Shown here in pieces: positions 30,606-40,315 of a stretch of 64,000 nt of DNA. The notes beneath the pieces were generated by a model. The model was not told the DNA's origin, made no database searches, and worked only from the letters and a program-made list of their open reading frames with translations. The position numbers and the translations under genes are program-made. The DNA lies in assembly GCF_003013715.1 (NCBI RefSeq), contig NC_072815.1, positions 496,001 to 560,000 of the forward strand, written 5' to 3'. Source of the DNA: Candidozyma auris (Eukaryota > Ascomycota > Pichiomycetes > Serinales > Metschnikowiaceae). The first letter of the stretch is position 1. Every line of letters begins with the position of its first letter.

Positions 30606-32132
30606 TTATTCCAATGTCATGCCGTCGATCTCGTCCAACAACTCATCAATTCCAATCTCTGGCGCATCGTCGTCGTCCATGTCGTCCATCTCGTTCTCCG
30701 TCTCCTCGGGCTGCGGCTCGTTGCCAGCCTTGTATAAGTTGATGGTCTGCCTCAACTCCTGGTCCTCTTCCAACTCCTGCAAGAACAACTCATAGTCTCT
30801 TTCGGCACGCTCTTGTTCCTGCTTGGCTTGTCTTGAGTCGTCGTTGGCCACAATGTCGTTGTGCTCGCGAGCCATTCTCTTCAACTTCCATTGTCTGTTC
30901 TTGGATTTCTTGGACTTTCTCGTGTAGTGCTTCTTGATCAACACGACCTCGGGGGTGTTGTCTGTGTCCAATGAGTCCCAAAGGTCAGAATTGATATTGG
31001 TGTTGGTGAGGTAGTAGCCGAGACACAGGTCACCGGGATGCAAAATCCCACCGAGGTGGGAACGAACGTAAAATGAGTGGTCGTTCACGCCCAAGTCGCT
31101 GGCTCTGCAAACAGTGATGTCTGCAAGAACATTTTTGCCTTTAACGTCACCGGTGGGCTCAACATCCAACACAACAAACTCCACAAGCTGGGTCACATCC
31201 AAAAGCGATGGGAAGGGAGCTCTCCAAAAAATGTTCGACGGAAGATCGGCTGTCTGAAGGGTATTGGGGTCCAAAAACTGGATAGAGTTTGTCACTTTTG
31301 AGCAAATGACAAGACGAGTGATGTTTCCGAGCTGATGAGCAAGCTTCTTGGGGAGAACCACCAAGTCGTCACGACAGATGGGGGCAATGTCCACGGAGAA
31401 AGTAAACTTGTAACTAGACAGGCCCGACTGGGTGTCTATACTGATGAGTTTCTCGGATCTTTTCGATTTTATCGGGGCCACAGCACTCAAGAAGTCCACC
31501 ATCTTCATTGCATGGTTTCTTTGCGAGTAAAAAAAATCTAGACCATCCTTGGTTTCTTGGATCGAAATGGTATCCACATGGGCGTTATGCTTCAAGATCA
31601 ACTGCTCCAAGTATAAAAATGTTCTTTTGTGGGAGACTTTCTGTCTGATTTGCACAGCAGCTCTCCAAGTGTTGGCGGTATACGACTTGGCACAATCGGG
31701 ACATTGCATGGCAATCACCACGTATTCGACTTCAAACGTCTGCTGCACAATAGTATTTTGCAATGCTTCCCCCTGAACGGTCAACTTGATTCTGATTCTC
31801 CTCGAGTGTGGCTCTGTCCATATGAATGAGGCATCGATCAACCTCACCTTATTCAACCCTTTAAGTCTCCTGAGACAAATTGCCAAAAGCTCTCTCGACT
31901 CCAATTGCGCACGGATCCACTGGCCAGGCGGCTGCAAAAACCTCTCGCAGTTTCTGCAAAAAGAAATATTGGCTTCTCTGGGGATTCCCTCTGTGATATC
32001 GACATTGAGCTTGATACAGTCGTAACACATCACAAGCCCCAGCAGGCCGTCCATGGGTACACCACAGTTACAGCAGAGAACTGTGGCCACGGGACCTGAG
32101 TCCTGGGTTTGTAGAGGGGCGTATCCAGACAT
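30606..32132 (-). CDS. NMD3: Nmd3, nuclear export adaptor of the 60S subunit
   Basis: Nmd3 binds the intersubunit face of pre-60S particles and links them to Crm1 for export, and is released in the cytoplasm by Lsg1. The 508-aa protein starts with the zinc-binding CxxC region (CCNCG, MCYDC, CRNC and later CPDC). It continues with the family runs PPGQWIRAQLESRELL, KTYTANTW-like and RNHAMKMVDFL. Near residue 410 there is a basic nuclear localisation stretch (RKSKKSKNRQWKLKRM). An acidic, leucine-bearing C-terminal tail follows, as expected for a nuclear export signal. Length matches S. cerevisiae Nmd3 (518 aa). A GATGAG core lies at 32175-32180, about 45 bp upstream in reverse orientation. Confidence 0.95.
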   Translation of the reverse strand: MSGYAPLQTQDSGPVATVLCCNCGVPMDGLLGLVMCYDCIKLNVDITEGIPREANISFCRNCERFLQPPGQWIRAQLESRELLAICLRRLKGLNKVRLIDASFIWTEPHSRRIRIKLTVQGEALQNTIVQQTFEVEYVVIAMQCPDCAKSYTANTWRAAVQIRQKVSHKRTFLYLEQLILKHNAHVDTISIQETKDGLDFFYSQRNHAMKMVDFLSAVAPIKSKRSEKLISIDTQSGLSSYKFTFSVDIAPICRDDLVVLPKKLAHQLGNITRLVICSKVTNSIQFLDPNTLQTADLPSNIFWRAPFPSLLDVTQLVEFVVLDVEPTGDVKGKNVLADITVCRASDLGVNDHSFYVRSHLGGILHPGDLCLGYYLTNTNINSDLWDSLDTDNTPEVVLIKKHYTRKSKKSKNRQWKLKRMAREHNDIVANDDSRQAKQEQERAERDYELFLQELEEDQELRQTINLYKAGNEPQPEETENEMDDMDDDDAPEIGIDELLDEIDGMTLE

Positions 32133-32809
32133 GATGAAGTGGTACTAAATGAGGATTACTAAGAGGTGGAATGAGATGAGCAGCGAAAAAAGAGTAATGG
32201 TAGATAGAGAAAGTGACTCCTGCACCCGTACACCAGCTTCTCCCAGGGTCTGGTCAGGTCCCCACAACAAGTCAATCAAAAACCTATCAAAGAGCAGAAT
32301 CTAAGACGGCTTCTGAACACTGAGCTTGATGCAAGCCCTGTGTCTTTGTTTTCAACGGTAGCAGAGGTCGGAGTCCTTAGATAAGGATAGTCTTATTTTC
32401 GCGGGACTCAACGGCTGCAATTAGCAGAATGAGATGGCTAAACGTTCCATTAGAATGTTTTTCTGGGCCAGTCAAGGGTTCAAATCAGTTTTACTGCTCA
32501 AAAGCCACTTCTTTTGAATTGAGTTTTTCTGCTGATGTTGTGGAGACCTGGATCCATGCTGAGAAGGCACGTTAATGGGGCTGACATGACAAAAAATATA
32601 AAAAGGTAATGATGAATTAATGGCAACTATTAAGGGAGGGATCTATCATGTGCTCCAGATGCGGTGGTGATTTACTACTGATTATGAGTTATGTAGTAGT
32701 AGCATTGAGCATTGTAGGATGCGGAGTCTCCAAATTTTGCAGCAGCCTGCACACACCACCAACACATCAAGAAACTCACATAAACTACTGTAAACTTCAC
32801 CAGAGCCTC
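32133..32809. other. Divergent promoter region of NMD3 and GCN5
   Basis: The region holds a PAC-like GATGAG core (32175-32180), a partial element GGCTGCAAT near 32411, and AT-rich DNA. The GCN5 frame remains open back to 32648, but that stretch encodes a Cys-rich hydrophobic segment unlike Gcn5. Confidence 0.5.
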
Positions 32810-33193
32810 ATGGTAGACAGAAAACGTGGAACCGCGCCGTCAAGCGAAACGTCCACTAGAAAATTCCGCAAAGGGGCACATGCTGAACGTATAAGGCGAG
32901 AGGAAGAGGCAGAACGCAATTCCAAGGAGGCGTCGGAGAAGGAAAAAGACGAGGAGGAGGTGAGGGTCAAGACAGAGGAGGATGAGCTCGAGGCGGACGG
33001 AATCGAAGATGACGAAGCCGAAAAAGACGCATCCTTCGTTGACTCCGGTGATAAAAGTGAAGAAAGTGGCGAGGAAGAAAATGGGAAGGATGGGGATGTC
33101 AAGACGGATGAGAATGGGCAACATGACGAGCACAAAAACGACAACGATGACGGAGAGGAGGCCGACGATGATAATGACAACGAAATTGACAAT

Positions 33194-33226
<33 letters not shown>

Positions 33227-34372
33227 GGTGGCGACGAGGATGATGAGGATGAGGAAGAGAAAAGACGAATCACTACATTTAATTTCGACGGGGTAGAGTA
33301 CTCCTTTAAAGAAAGGCCGTCTGTGCTCGAGGAAAGAGACGGCAAGATAGAGTTTCGTGTGGTGAACAACGACAATACGAAGGAAAACCTTATAGTACTC
33401 ACGGGACTTAAAAACATCTTTCAAAAGCAATTGCCAAAGATGCCTCGTGAGTATATTCTGCGATTGGTCTATGACAGATCGCATTTATCTATGGCTGTCG
33501 TGAGAAAACCTCTTACTGTTGTCGGAGGAATTACTTATAGACCTTTCGACAAGCGTGAGTTTGCTGAGATTGTGTTCTGTGCCATTTCATCCACCGAACA
33601 GGTTCGTGGTTATGGTGCCCACTTGATGAATCACCTCAAAGACTACGTCCGTGCTACGTCTCCAGTGAAGTATTTCCTTACCTATGCAGATAATTATGCC
33701 ATTGGGTACTTCAAGAAGCAGGGCTTCACCAAAGAAATTACTCTAGATAAGCTGGTGTGGATGGGCTACATCAAAGATTATGAAGGTGGTACTCTAATGC
33801 AGTGCTCTATGCTCCCAAATAGACTAAGATATCTTGACCTGGCGAAAATCTTACTTTTGCAAAAAGCAGCTATAGAAAGGAAAATCAAGATGCGTTCCAA
33901 ATCCCACGTGGTACGTCCTGGTCTCAGAGTGTTTAAAAATGCCGGACCTAATTTCAAACTCCAAGCAAAGGACATTCCGGGTCTTCTAGAAAGCGGATGG
34001 CTGGAGGAAATGGACAAGATAGCACAAAAACCGAAGAGGGGCCCACATTACAACTTCATGATGACACTTCTCCAGGAGTTGACCAACCACCCATCTGCTT
34101 GGCCATTCGCTGTTCCGGTTAACAAAGAAGAAGTTGGAGATTATTATGATGTCATCAAGGAGCCCATGGATCTCAGCACCATGGAGCTGAAGCTCGAAAA
34201 CGATAAGTACGAGTCATTTGAGCAGTTCCTATACGATTGTCGCTTAATCTTCAACAATTGCAGATCCTACAACGCTGAAACTACCACCTATTACAAAAAT
34301 GCCACAAAACTCGAGAAATTTCTTAACAAGAAGATCAAAGAGAGCGCTGATTACTCGCACTACTTGGACTAG
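32810..34372 (+). CDS. GCN5: Gcn5 histone acetyltransferase (SAGA/ADA)
   Basis: Gcn5 acetylates histone H3 and other tails as the catalytic subunit of SAGA and ADA complexes. From the ATG at 32810 it is 520 aa. The first about 150 residues are highly acidic and low-complexity, including an Asn-Glu repeat encoded by five GAAAAC units near 33194-33223. The acetyltransferase domain follows, with [10 protein letters not shown], the acetyl-CoA loop [11 protein letters not shown] and [19 protein letters not shown]. The C-terminal bromodomain has [28 protein letters not shown] and the acetyl-lysine Asn in FNNCRSYN. Codon 315 (CTG, 33752-33754) is Ser in S. cerevisiae (DKS before [12 protein letters not shown]), evidence for CUG-Ser decoding. 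The N-terminal tail is longer than in S. cerevisiae (439 aa). Confidence 0.96.
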
Positions 34373-34497
34373 ATTTTTGCAACTAACGGTTTTCATGGTT
34401 GTGGTGTGCACATAGTGGATGGCTAGCTCTAGTTGCCGAGCGACCAAAGCTGATTAACTGACCTGTCTCCATCCATTGAATCATTTAAAACATAAAA

Positions 34498-35274
34498 ATG
34501 GTAACTTTATACTCAAACAAGGAGTCTTCTGACGTGGCTAAGGCCGTTGGTGACTACATCATCAAGATTCAAGACGAATCCATACAGAAGGCTGGAGTTT
34601 TCAAGGTTGCGGTATCTGGCGGATCGTTGGGAAAGGTGTTGAAAGCAGCCTTGATCGATGATCCAGAACTCTCCAAGAGAGTCAAGTGGGATAAATGGGA
34701 AGTCTTCTTCAGTGATGAAAGAATTGTTCCTTTGGACCACGCTGAGTCAAACTATGGTCTCTTCGACGAGAAAGTTCTCCTGAGCTTGCCTGCTGGGTCC
34801 CCTAAACCAAAAGTGCACACCATCGATGCTTCTTTAATAACTGGTTCTGATGGTCAAACTGAAGGCTCTGATAATGCCAAGGACGAGGCCATTGCCGAAG
34901 AGTACGGCAAGCTCTTTGCCAACGATGCCCATCTCGACTTGATTCTTTTGGGTTGTGGCCCTGACGGACACACATGCTCATTGTTCCCGGGGCATCCTTT
35001 GCTCAAAGAAAACAAAGCCCTCGTTGCGTTGATTAAAGATTCTCCAAAGCCTCCACCAAGAAGAATCACCATCACATTCCCAGTGTTGTCTCAGGCAGGC
35101 AACATTGCCTTCGTTGCAGAGGGTGAAGGGAAGGCCCCCGCGATTGATGAGATCTTCAACAAGCCAGAGTCTCAGTTGCCTTGTAAATTCGTGAACGACC
35201 TCAACGTTCCTGTGACATGGTTTGTCAATGACGCCGCCCTCAAGAACGTGAATGTGACTCCATCAAAGTATTAA
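34498..35274 (+). CDS. SOL3: 6-phosphogluconolactonase (SOL family)
   Basis: This enzyme hydrolyses 6-phosphogluconolactone to 6-phosphogluconate, the second step of the oxidative pentose phosphate pathway, giving NADPH and ribose precursors. The 258-aa protein shows the family motifs in order: VAVSGGSLG, WEVFFSDERIVPLDHAESNYG, LILLGCGPDGHTCSLFPGHP with catalytic Asp/His residues, and RRITITFPVLSQA. Length and motifs match yeast Sol3/Sol4. Sol1/Sol2-type paralogues, which act in tRNA export, have altered active-site residues; those residues are intact here. The paralogue number is therefore uncertain but enzymatic activity is likely. Confidence 0.9.
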   Translation: MVTLYSNKESSDVAKAVGDYIIKIQDESIQKAGVFKVAVSGGSLGKVLKAALIDDPELSKRVKWDKWEVFFSDERIVPLDHAESNYGLFDEKVLLSLPAGSPKPKVHTIDASLITGSDGQTEGSDNAKDEAIAEEYGKLFANDAHLDLILLGCGPDGHTCSLFPGHPLLKENKALVALIKDSPKPPPRRITITFPVLSQAGNIAFVAEGEGKAPAIDEIFNKPESQLPCKFVNDLNVPVTWFVNDAALKNVNVTPSKY

Positions 35275-35483
35275 GGCAGCAAGGCACATAGCGCTCACGG
35301 ACATCTAATATACATTTATATACATATATCATATAAAATTCACACCAAATGGCCAAGGTGTAAAATAAATCTAACGTTTTTTTCGGCTGCTTCGATTTGC
35401 TCGTGCTTTCTGGTGGAACCCGAATTCGGGCGTATATTGCACCTTTTCGCACCGAGTTATCTATTACCAACAAGTAGTCACCA

Positions 35484-36319
35484 ATGGGTAAGTACGCATC
35501 GAACCACCCGAACCAATCACTTACTAATTCACAGGCTTAGGCGTTGCATTATGGCTATGTCCCAAAAAAAATCTGGGGCTCCTGGACAAGTTGCTGACCC
35601 TTATGGGTTCGTTGAATACAGTGTTCCCCGGACTGCCGCCACGGTTCGACCCCCACATCACCATCTCCACCAATTTGGCCGTTGATTTGGACAACCCGAA
35701 AGACGATGTCAGCAAGATTCTATCTCTGTGTGCGTCTGCATTGTCCGTTCTTCCAAAGTCCCCTCAACACGAGCACTGGATCCGCTTGGGTAGGGTGAAC
35801 AGCCAGCGAAAGTACTTCCAGAAATTATATTTCCAAGTGCTCGAGGATCCCACGCTAGTCTCGTTCGCTCGTATAGTGCAAGAGATCTTTGTGTTATTGC
35901 CAGCGAAAGTCGACGCTGAGCACAAGGCCAAGAACCCACACTTGTATCATAAGGACCACAGCGGGAATTTAGTGAGACGAAGGCCACTGACTAAGTCGAA
36001 AAAAGCAGAGGCGCCTCAGGAAGTTGAGGTGGATATGAGAAAGTTGCAGCAGGAGCTGGCTCAACAGGCAGCTGAGTGGGCTGTGAGAGAGTACATGCCA
36101 CATTTATCTCTAGTGTACAGCGATCTCCACCCCATTGACAACGCCTTGTGGCACACTATTCGCCTGCGTGTGCTGGACTACTTGGGCATTGACAATTGTG
36201 ACCTGGACGAGTGGAATAGGACGGGTAATGGGATCTCGTGGGATGGTGGAGTCTTGAAGTTGGTCCTCTGTGAGGGTGACGTCAACGACTGGGTGGTGCT
36301 AGGGTCTGTGGATGTATAG
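35484..36319 (+). CDS. CPD1: Cyclic phosphodiesterase Cpd1 (one 47-nt intron)
   Basis: Cpd1 opens ADP-ribose 1'',2''-cyclic phosphate, the by-product of tRNA splicing, to ADP-ribose 1''-phosphate. The CDS joins 35484-35487 (ATGG) to 35535-36319, giving 262 aa. Splicing creates the N terminus MGLGVALWLCPKKN, which matches the family start (yeast: ALWYCPP). Without it the frame lacks a sensible start. The two HxT/S motifs of the 2H phosphoesterase fold are visible: PHITIST (His42) and PHLSLVYSDLHPI in the C-terminal half. A Lys-rich insertion (about residues 150-175) separates the lobes. Three CTG codons occur close together just after the N terminus and should be Ser. The neighbours are SOL3-like upstream and MAD2 downstream. 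Confidence 0.88.
35488..35534 (+). other. CPD1: CPD1 intron (47 nt)
   Basis: GTAAGT begins the intron, TACTAAT at 35522-35528 is the branch site and CAG ends it 7 nt after the branch adenosine. At 47 nt this is near the lower limit for a yeast spliceosomal intron. Confidence 0.88.
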
Positions 36320-37040
36320 TTCCATACTGCTTGGATGAATGAGCTGCCTTCTAAATTGGTTGTGCTATAGCGATGCTGCTCCTGGAACTTGGTTACCCGA
36401 ACGCTCTCTTTGGGCTATTTCATTTGTCTCGCTAACCAGGAATGCCTATTGGTCTACAAGTCCTAATGTAATCCAGATCTGTATTTACTATCAATAATTG
36501 TTATATATATCAAATGGTGAGACCTTCTTGAGTGAACTCGAGCTACATCAATCCTCTTGAATTTTCCTCCCATGGCTTTTTAAATAATCTGCGGCTTCTT
36601 GCCCTTACTTAGAACCTCAGTTTGCAGCCATAAAAGCCCATCTTCCAAGTGTGGTGGTTTTTTTTCGTTTTTCCATTCATTTAAGATACAAGTAGAATAA
36701 TATTCAGCTTTTTCATGCTTTTACACAGAAATTCGAATTTTGACATCCGGTTTAATCTACTGTGGCTTCGATGGCTCCACGAAAGTAGCTAACTTACAGG
36801 CACTATTACTCTACAATTGCGAAAAGAGAGCACTTGTTGTGCAACGTAATGACCACCAAAAATCGAAATCTGCATAACAACATCGAAAAACAACCTAACA
36901 GAAAACAATTCGATTCAAACCACATACTCTAACAATTTCAAGACAACAAGCTTCATTTGGAGTCTCATCACCGGGTCCCTCATAAATGGCTCCAACTTCT
37001 GCTATTCGCGCTGTTTACCAATTCACATCTTCGTTGCACC
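36320..37040. other. Intergenic region upstream of MAD2
   Basis: No gene is seen. The region is AT-rich (including TTATATATATC near 36500) with a GGCTGCAAA element on the minus strand at 36621-36629. The MAD2 frame is open back to 36957, but that part does not resemble Mad2. Confidence 0.5.
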
Positions 37041-37655
37041 ATGACCGTGTCGCCGTCCAAATTAGCCCTCAAGGGGTCGTCGAAAGTCGTGGTGGACTTC
37101 TTCGAGTTTGCAATTCATAGCATACTCTTCCAAAGAGGCATTTACCCGCCTGAGGATTTCATAACCGTGAGAAAATACGACTTGCCTATGCTTGTCAGCT
37201 GTGATAACGATGTCAAAGACTATATCAGCAATATCATGAGCCAGCTCAGGAAATGGATATACGGAGGCAGGCTACTGAAGCTTGTTTTGGTGATAATGAA
37301 CAAGGCTACCACCGAGCCGGTTGAGAGATGGGTGTTTTCGGTTGATATCCAGAGTGAGGGCGACGGAGACGTTAGCGAGAAACCAAAAGAACAAATGCAG
37401 AGGGAGATTCAGGCAATCTTCCGTCAAATCACGGCATCAGTATCGTATTTGCCTTTCTTGAACGATGAAGAGTATACATTCAATGTCTTGGTGTACACGG
37501 ATCCTAGCTACGATAGTAGAAGAATACCTAGCGAGTGGGCAGACACTCAAGGTGATGGGAAATTGATTGTGGGTGAAGCAGACTCGGTCAATTTCTCTTC
37601 ATTTAGTACAAGCAATCACCAGGTAGGTACCTCGGTAAGCTACAAGCTCGGTTGA
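37041..37655 (+). CDS. MAD2: Spindle-assembly checkpoint protein Mad2 (HORMA domain)
   Basis: Mad2 binds Mad1 at unattached kinetochores and, in its closed form, captures Cdc20 to block the anaphase-promoting complex. The 204-aa protein is one HORMA domain from end to end, as in yeast (196 aa) and human. The N-terminal helix is [25 protein letters not shown]. The core includes [18 protein letters not shown] and [12 protein letters not shown]. The mobile C-terminal safety belt ends in [15 protein letters not shown]. The ATG at 37041 ([15 protein letters not shown]) gives the usual short N-terminal arm. It converges on CTK2 with 85 bp between stops. Confidence 0.94.
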   Translation: MTVSPSKLALKGSSKVVVDFFEFAIHSILFQRGIYPPEDFITVRKYDLPMLVSCDNDVKDYISNIMSQLRKWIYGGRLLKLVLVIMNKATTEPVERWVFSVDIQSEGDGDVSEKPKEQMQREIQAIFRQITASVSYLPFLNDEEYTFNVLVYTDPSYDSRRIPSEWADTQGDGKLIVGEADSVNFSSFSTSNHQVGTSVSYKLG

Positions 37656-37740
37656 TCTTGTGAGCTAGATACTTCGTTGAAAAATTAGCATTAGGATGCA
37701 TGTATTATACATAAGGTACATAGGGGGTTTCAACATTAAC

Positions 37741-39231
37741 TCATTGAGTTTCCTGATACTCAGACTGTTTGATATTTTCCTTATCTCTACTGGCGTCTTC
37801 CTTTTCCTGTTTCTGATTAGCTTCGATTTCCTCTCTAACTTCCTCATTTTTGATCTCCTCGTTCTCAATTTGCTGCTCATCTGTTTGCTTTTCCTCATTT
37901 TCTCCTTCCCTTTCCTCAGCGATTTCTTGATCTTTGAGTTTGGTCTCTAATAAACCATCATTCTTGTGTTCTCGTGACAGATCGGGACGAGGATGTCCTC
38001 TATCCTTTTCTTGTTCTTCCTTATCTCTTTGTTGCTGCTGCTTCTGTTGCTTGTTTTGTGGTCGCAACACTGCAAACTCCGAGTCGAATCTTTTTCTCTT
38101 GTTACTGATTATAAAGCGAGCTGCGCCTTTAGAGGCCACTGAGTAGTCCCACTTTCTGAGGTACGAGTCCTGTCTGAGCAAGGTCGTAGAAGAGGCGCTC
38201 TGCTCACTCAATACTTTCAAGTCATTGAAGCGAGATTTGAGGTCCATGAATTTGAAAATCTGCTCTTTTCCAGTCTCAGGATCCACCGGTGGAAGATATT
38301 CGTTGAGAATCAGGAACTTCATTTGATGCACGTAGTAATCCAAAATATAAACAATACCTTCATTTAGAAGAGTCTCTGGACACCTGAACATGCCCATGGA
38401 GTCAATTTTCTCTAAGATGTCGCTGATATTTTCGGTGGCCGTATCGCTCAGTCCATGCTTCACCTTCATGCCTTTGGGAGCCAAATTGAGCGACACAATT
38501 ATAATAGCTAAAGCAATGCAATGTGGAGGGATGACCAAACAAAGTGGTGTTGACATGATATCGAAAGAAACAAGCCACCCGAATAGCGTCAAGCTATAGT
38601 CAAGCCCCAATTCTTTGGAAAACAGAGTCACCAAGTAATCCACGGAAGGCGAGTTTGCCGCTCCATTTAAGAAGTCAAATTTGAGTACCTGAAGGAGCTT
38701 GAATTCCAAGCTCATGATAACTTTCCTTTGCAATTCCACTAGAGGCATCAGCGCACCATTGGCCCTGTTCACCACTTTGGCATCCTGGTCAATGTCTCGA
38801 AGCTTGTTGGCCACCAGCTGCATATCTCTGAGTTTCTTGATGCAATCCTCGTGTTTTGTTGCCAAAAAAAGACTAGTGTATCCGACTAAGAACGGGTCCT
38901 TCTCAAGCTCACTGAGGGAGTCGTTTTCTGGGTTTTGATCCTCTGGCTCCTCAAACATGTTGAAAAGGTAATATCGAGAGTAGTAGTTCATGGCGGTGGC
39001 AAGGACTCTCAACGGAAATTTCATCGCTTTTACAACTTGGAATAAGAGCTGGAAAATCTGGTGCTTGCGCTGATTATATGCTATTTTCTTGTTATCTGGG
39101 ATTGTATTCGAATGAAGGTAGGAAAGCTCCGCAAGGGTGAAAAAAGGTCTTGACACCTGAAGAAGAGTAGGCACTTCTGCACTATTTTTGGCGTTTGCCT
39201 GAGTTTCAGGCATCTTTCGCTTGTCGACCAT
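37741..39231 (-). CDS. CTK2: Ctk2, cyclin subunit of the CTDK-I kinase
   Basis: Ctk2 is the cyclin that activates Ctk1, the kinase that phosphorylates Ser2 of the RNA polymerase II C-terminal domain during elongation. The 496-aa protein has two cyclin folds (about residues 25-330). The beginning, LQVSRPFFTLAELSYLHSNTI, and AMNYYSRYYLFNMFEE align best with Ctk2 rather than Bur2 or Ssn8. The second fold contains DYSLTLFGWLVSFDI and LVIPPHCIALAII. A Glu/Lys/Gln-rich, probably disordered tail (about 390-496) makes it longer than S. cerevisiae Ctk2 (323 aa). An ATG six codons in is an alternative start. Confidence 0.78.
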   Translation of the reverse strand: MVDKRKMPETQANAKNSAEVPTLLQVSRPFFTLAELSYLHSNTIPDNKKIAYNQRKHQIFQLLFQVVKAMKFPLRVLATAMNYYSRYYLFNMFEEPEDQNPENDSLSELEKDPFLVGYTSLFLATKHEDCIKKLRDMQLVANKLRDIDQDAKVVNRANGALMPLVELQRKVIMSLEFKLLQVLKFDFLNGAANSPSVDYLVTLFSKELGLDYSLTLFGWLVSFDIMSTPLCLVIPPHCIALAIIIVSLNLAPKGMKVKHGLSDTATENISDILEKIDSMGMFRCPETLLNEGIVYILDYYVHQMKFLILNEYLPPVDPETGKEQIFKFMDLKSRFNDLKVLSEQSASSTTLLRQDSYLRKWDYSVASKGAARFIISNKRKRFDSEFAVLRPQNKQQKQQQQRDKEEQEKDRGHPRPDLSREHKNDGLLETKLKDQEIAEEREGENEEKQTDEQQIENEEIKNEEVREEIEANQKQEKEDASRDKENIKQSEYQETQ

Positions 39232-39466
39232 TGCTTCTTACCTGAAAATGCTAGTCTTTTTAGCATCTCAGTATTGGATGTGGTGCACGGGTGTAAATCT
39301 GGACCATAAGCTTCGATGAAGAAGTAATCCACGTTCTTGTACACCCAATTCGAGCCATTGACCAAAAAGGGTTAAAGGATTGGCATATGATAGTCTACAG
39401 AATTGTAAAGATAGCTTTATTGAAAACACACTGCTGTTGGAGCAAATACTAAACAAGACTAGCCGT

Positions 39467-40315
39467 TTAGGCAGTGAAGGACAAGGAGACACCCAACTTG
39501 TGAACAGGCTCAGCCAACTTCAAAGCGTCGAAGGAGGCACCCAAGCCCAATCTCACGCCAGGTCTCAATTCCTGAGAGTAGGCCAAAGCAGTCAAACCGG
39601 AGTCGGCAACCTTAGCCTTGACGAAAGCAGACGAGTCCAAGTGGTACTTAGTGGCGAACTCCACGTTGACGTTGGAGCTCTTGACAGAATCCCAGGTGGC
39701 CTTGGCACCAGCCTCAACCAAAGGAGACACCTTGTGGTAGTAGGCAGCGGTAAACACAGACAAGTTCTGGGTGGAGGTGACAGCCACAGTGTACAATGGG
39801 TTGGCGTAGCCCACACCAACAGAGTACTTGTTGAGCTTGGCAGAGGCAATGTCGTAGCCCAACTCAGCACCGGCGGTGAAGCCATCGTGGGCGACAGTCA
39901 AGTCAGCGGTAGCGACAGGTCCCTTGAGCAAGTCAAAGAACAATCTGGCATTGACGGCAGACTGCTGGTAGAAGAAGTTCAACTTGGCGTTCTTGGAGCC
40001 GTTTGGCACGACAGATGTGTCCAACTCACCCTTGAGACCAGGAGTCAACAACTCAGACAACTCAAACTTGGTGGACAAGGTGTTGGCGTTGTTCCAGCCC
40101 TGGGTCAAGGTCAAGCCAGTGGCCTTGTCGGCGTACTTGGCCTCGACAGATGCGGCAATGGCATTGTCCTTGACGGTCTTGCCCTTGACGGTGAAAGCGA
40201 CGCCGTTAGGAGCGGTGGACTTGACGTCGACGGCAGCGGAGTTCAAGTGGAAGAAGTCCTTGTTGAGCAAGTCAGAAGAGGACTTTTGGATATCGGAGAA
40301 CGCAACTGGGGCCAT
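39467..40315 (-). CDS. POR1: Mitochondrial outer-membrane porin (VDAC)
   Basis: Por1 is the voltage-dependent anion channel that passes metabolites such as ATP and NADH across the mitochondrial outer membrane. The 282-aa protein has the eukaryotic porin layout: an N-terminal helix (MAPVAFSDIQKSSSDLLNKDF) and then 19 amphipathic beta strands. A GLK-type determinant occurs as PGLKGELD, and the C-terminal strand ends in LGVSLSFTA. Length equals S. cerevisiae Por1 (283 aa). Codon use is strongly biased to TTG for Leu, indicating high expression. That bias leaves a 314-codon open frame on the opposite strand, which is an artefact. Confidence 0.96.
   Translation of the reverse strand: MAPVAFSDIQKSSSDLLNKDFFHLNSAAVDVKSTAPNGVAFTVKGKTVKDNAIAASVEAKYADKATGLTLTQGWNNANTLSTKFELSELLTPGLKGELDTSVVPNGSKNAKLNFFYQQSAVNARLFFDLLKGPVATADLTVAHDGFTAGAELGYDIASAKLNKYSVGVGYANPLYTVAVTSTQNLSVFTAAYYHKVSPLVEAGAKATWDSVKSSNVNVEFATKYHLDSSAFVKAKVADSGLTALAYSQELRPGVRLGLGASFDALKLAEPVHKLGVSLSFTA

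Noticed and set aside
37741..39231. Assignment of this cyclin to BUR2 or SSN8
   Set aside because: The SRPF start and the NYYSRYYLFN run fit Ctk2 better, although the long tail is unusual.
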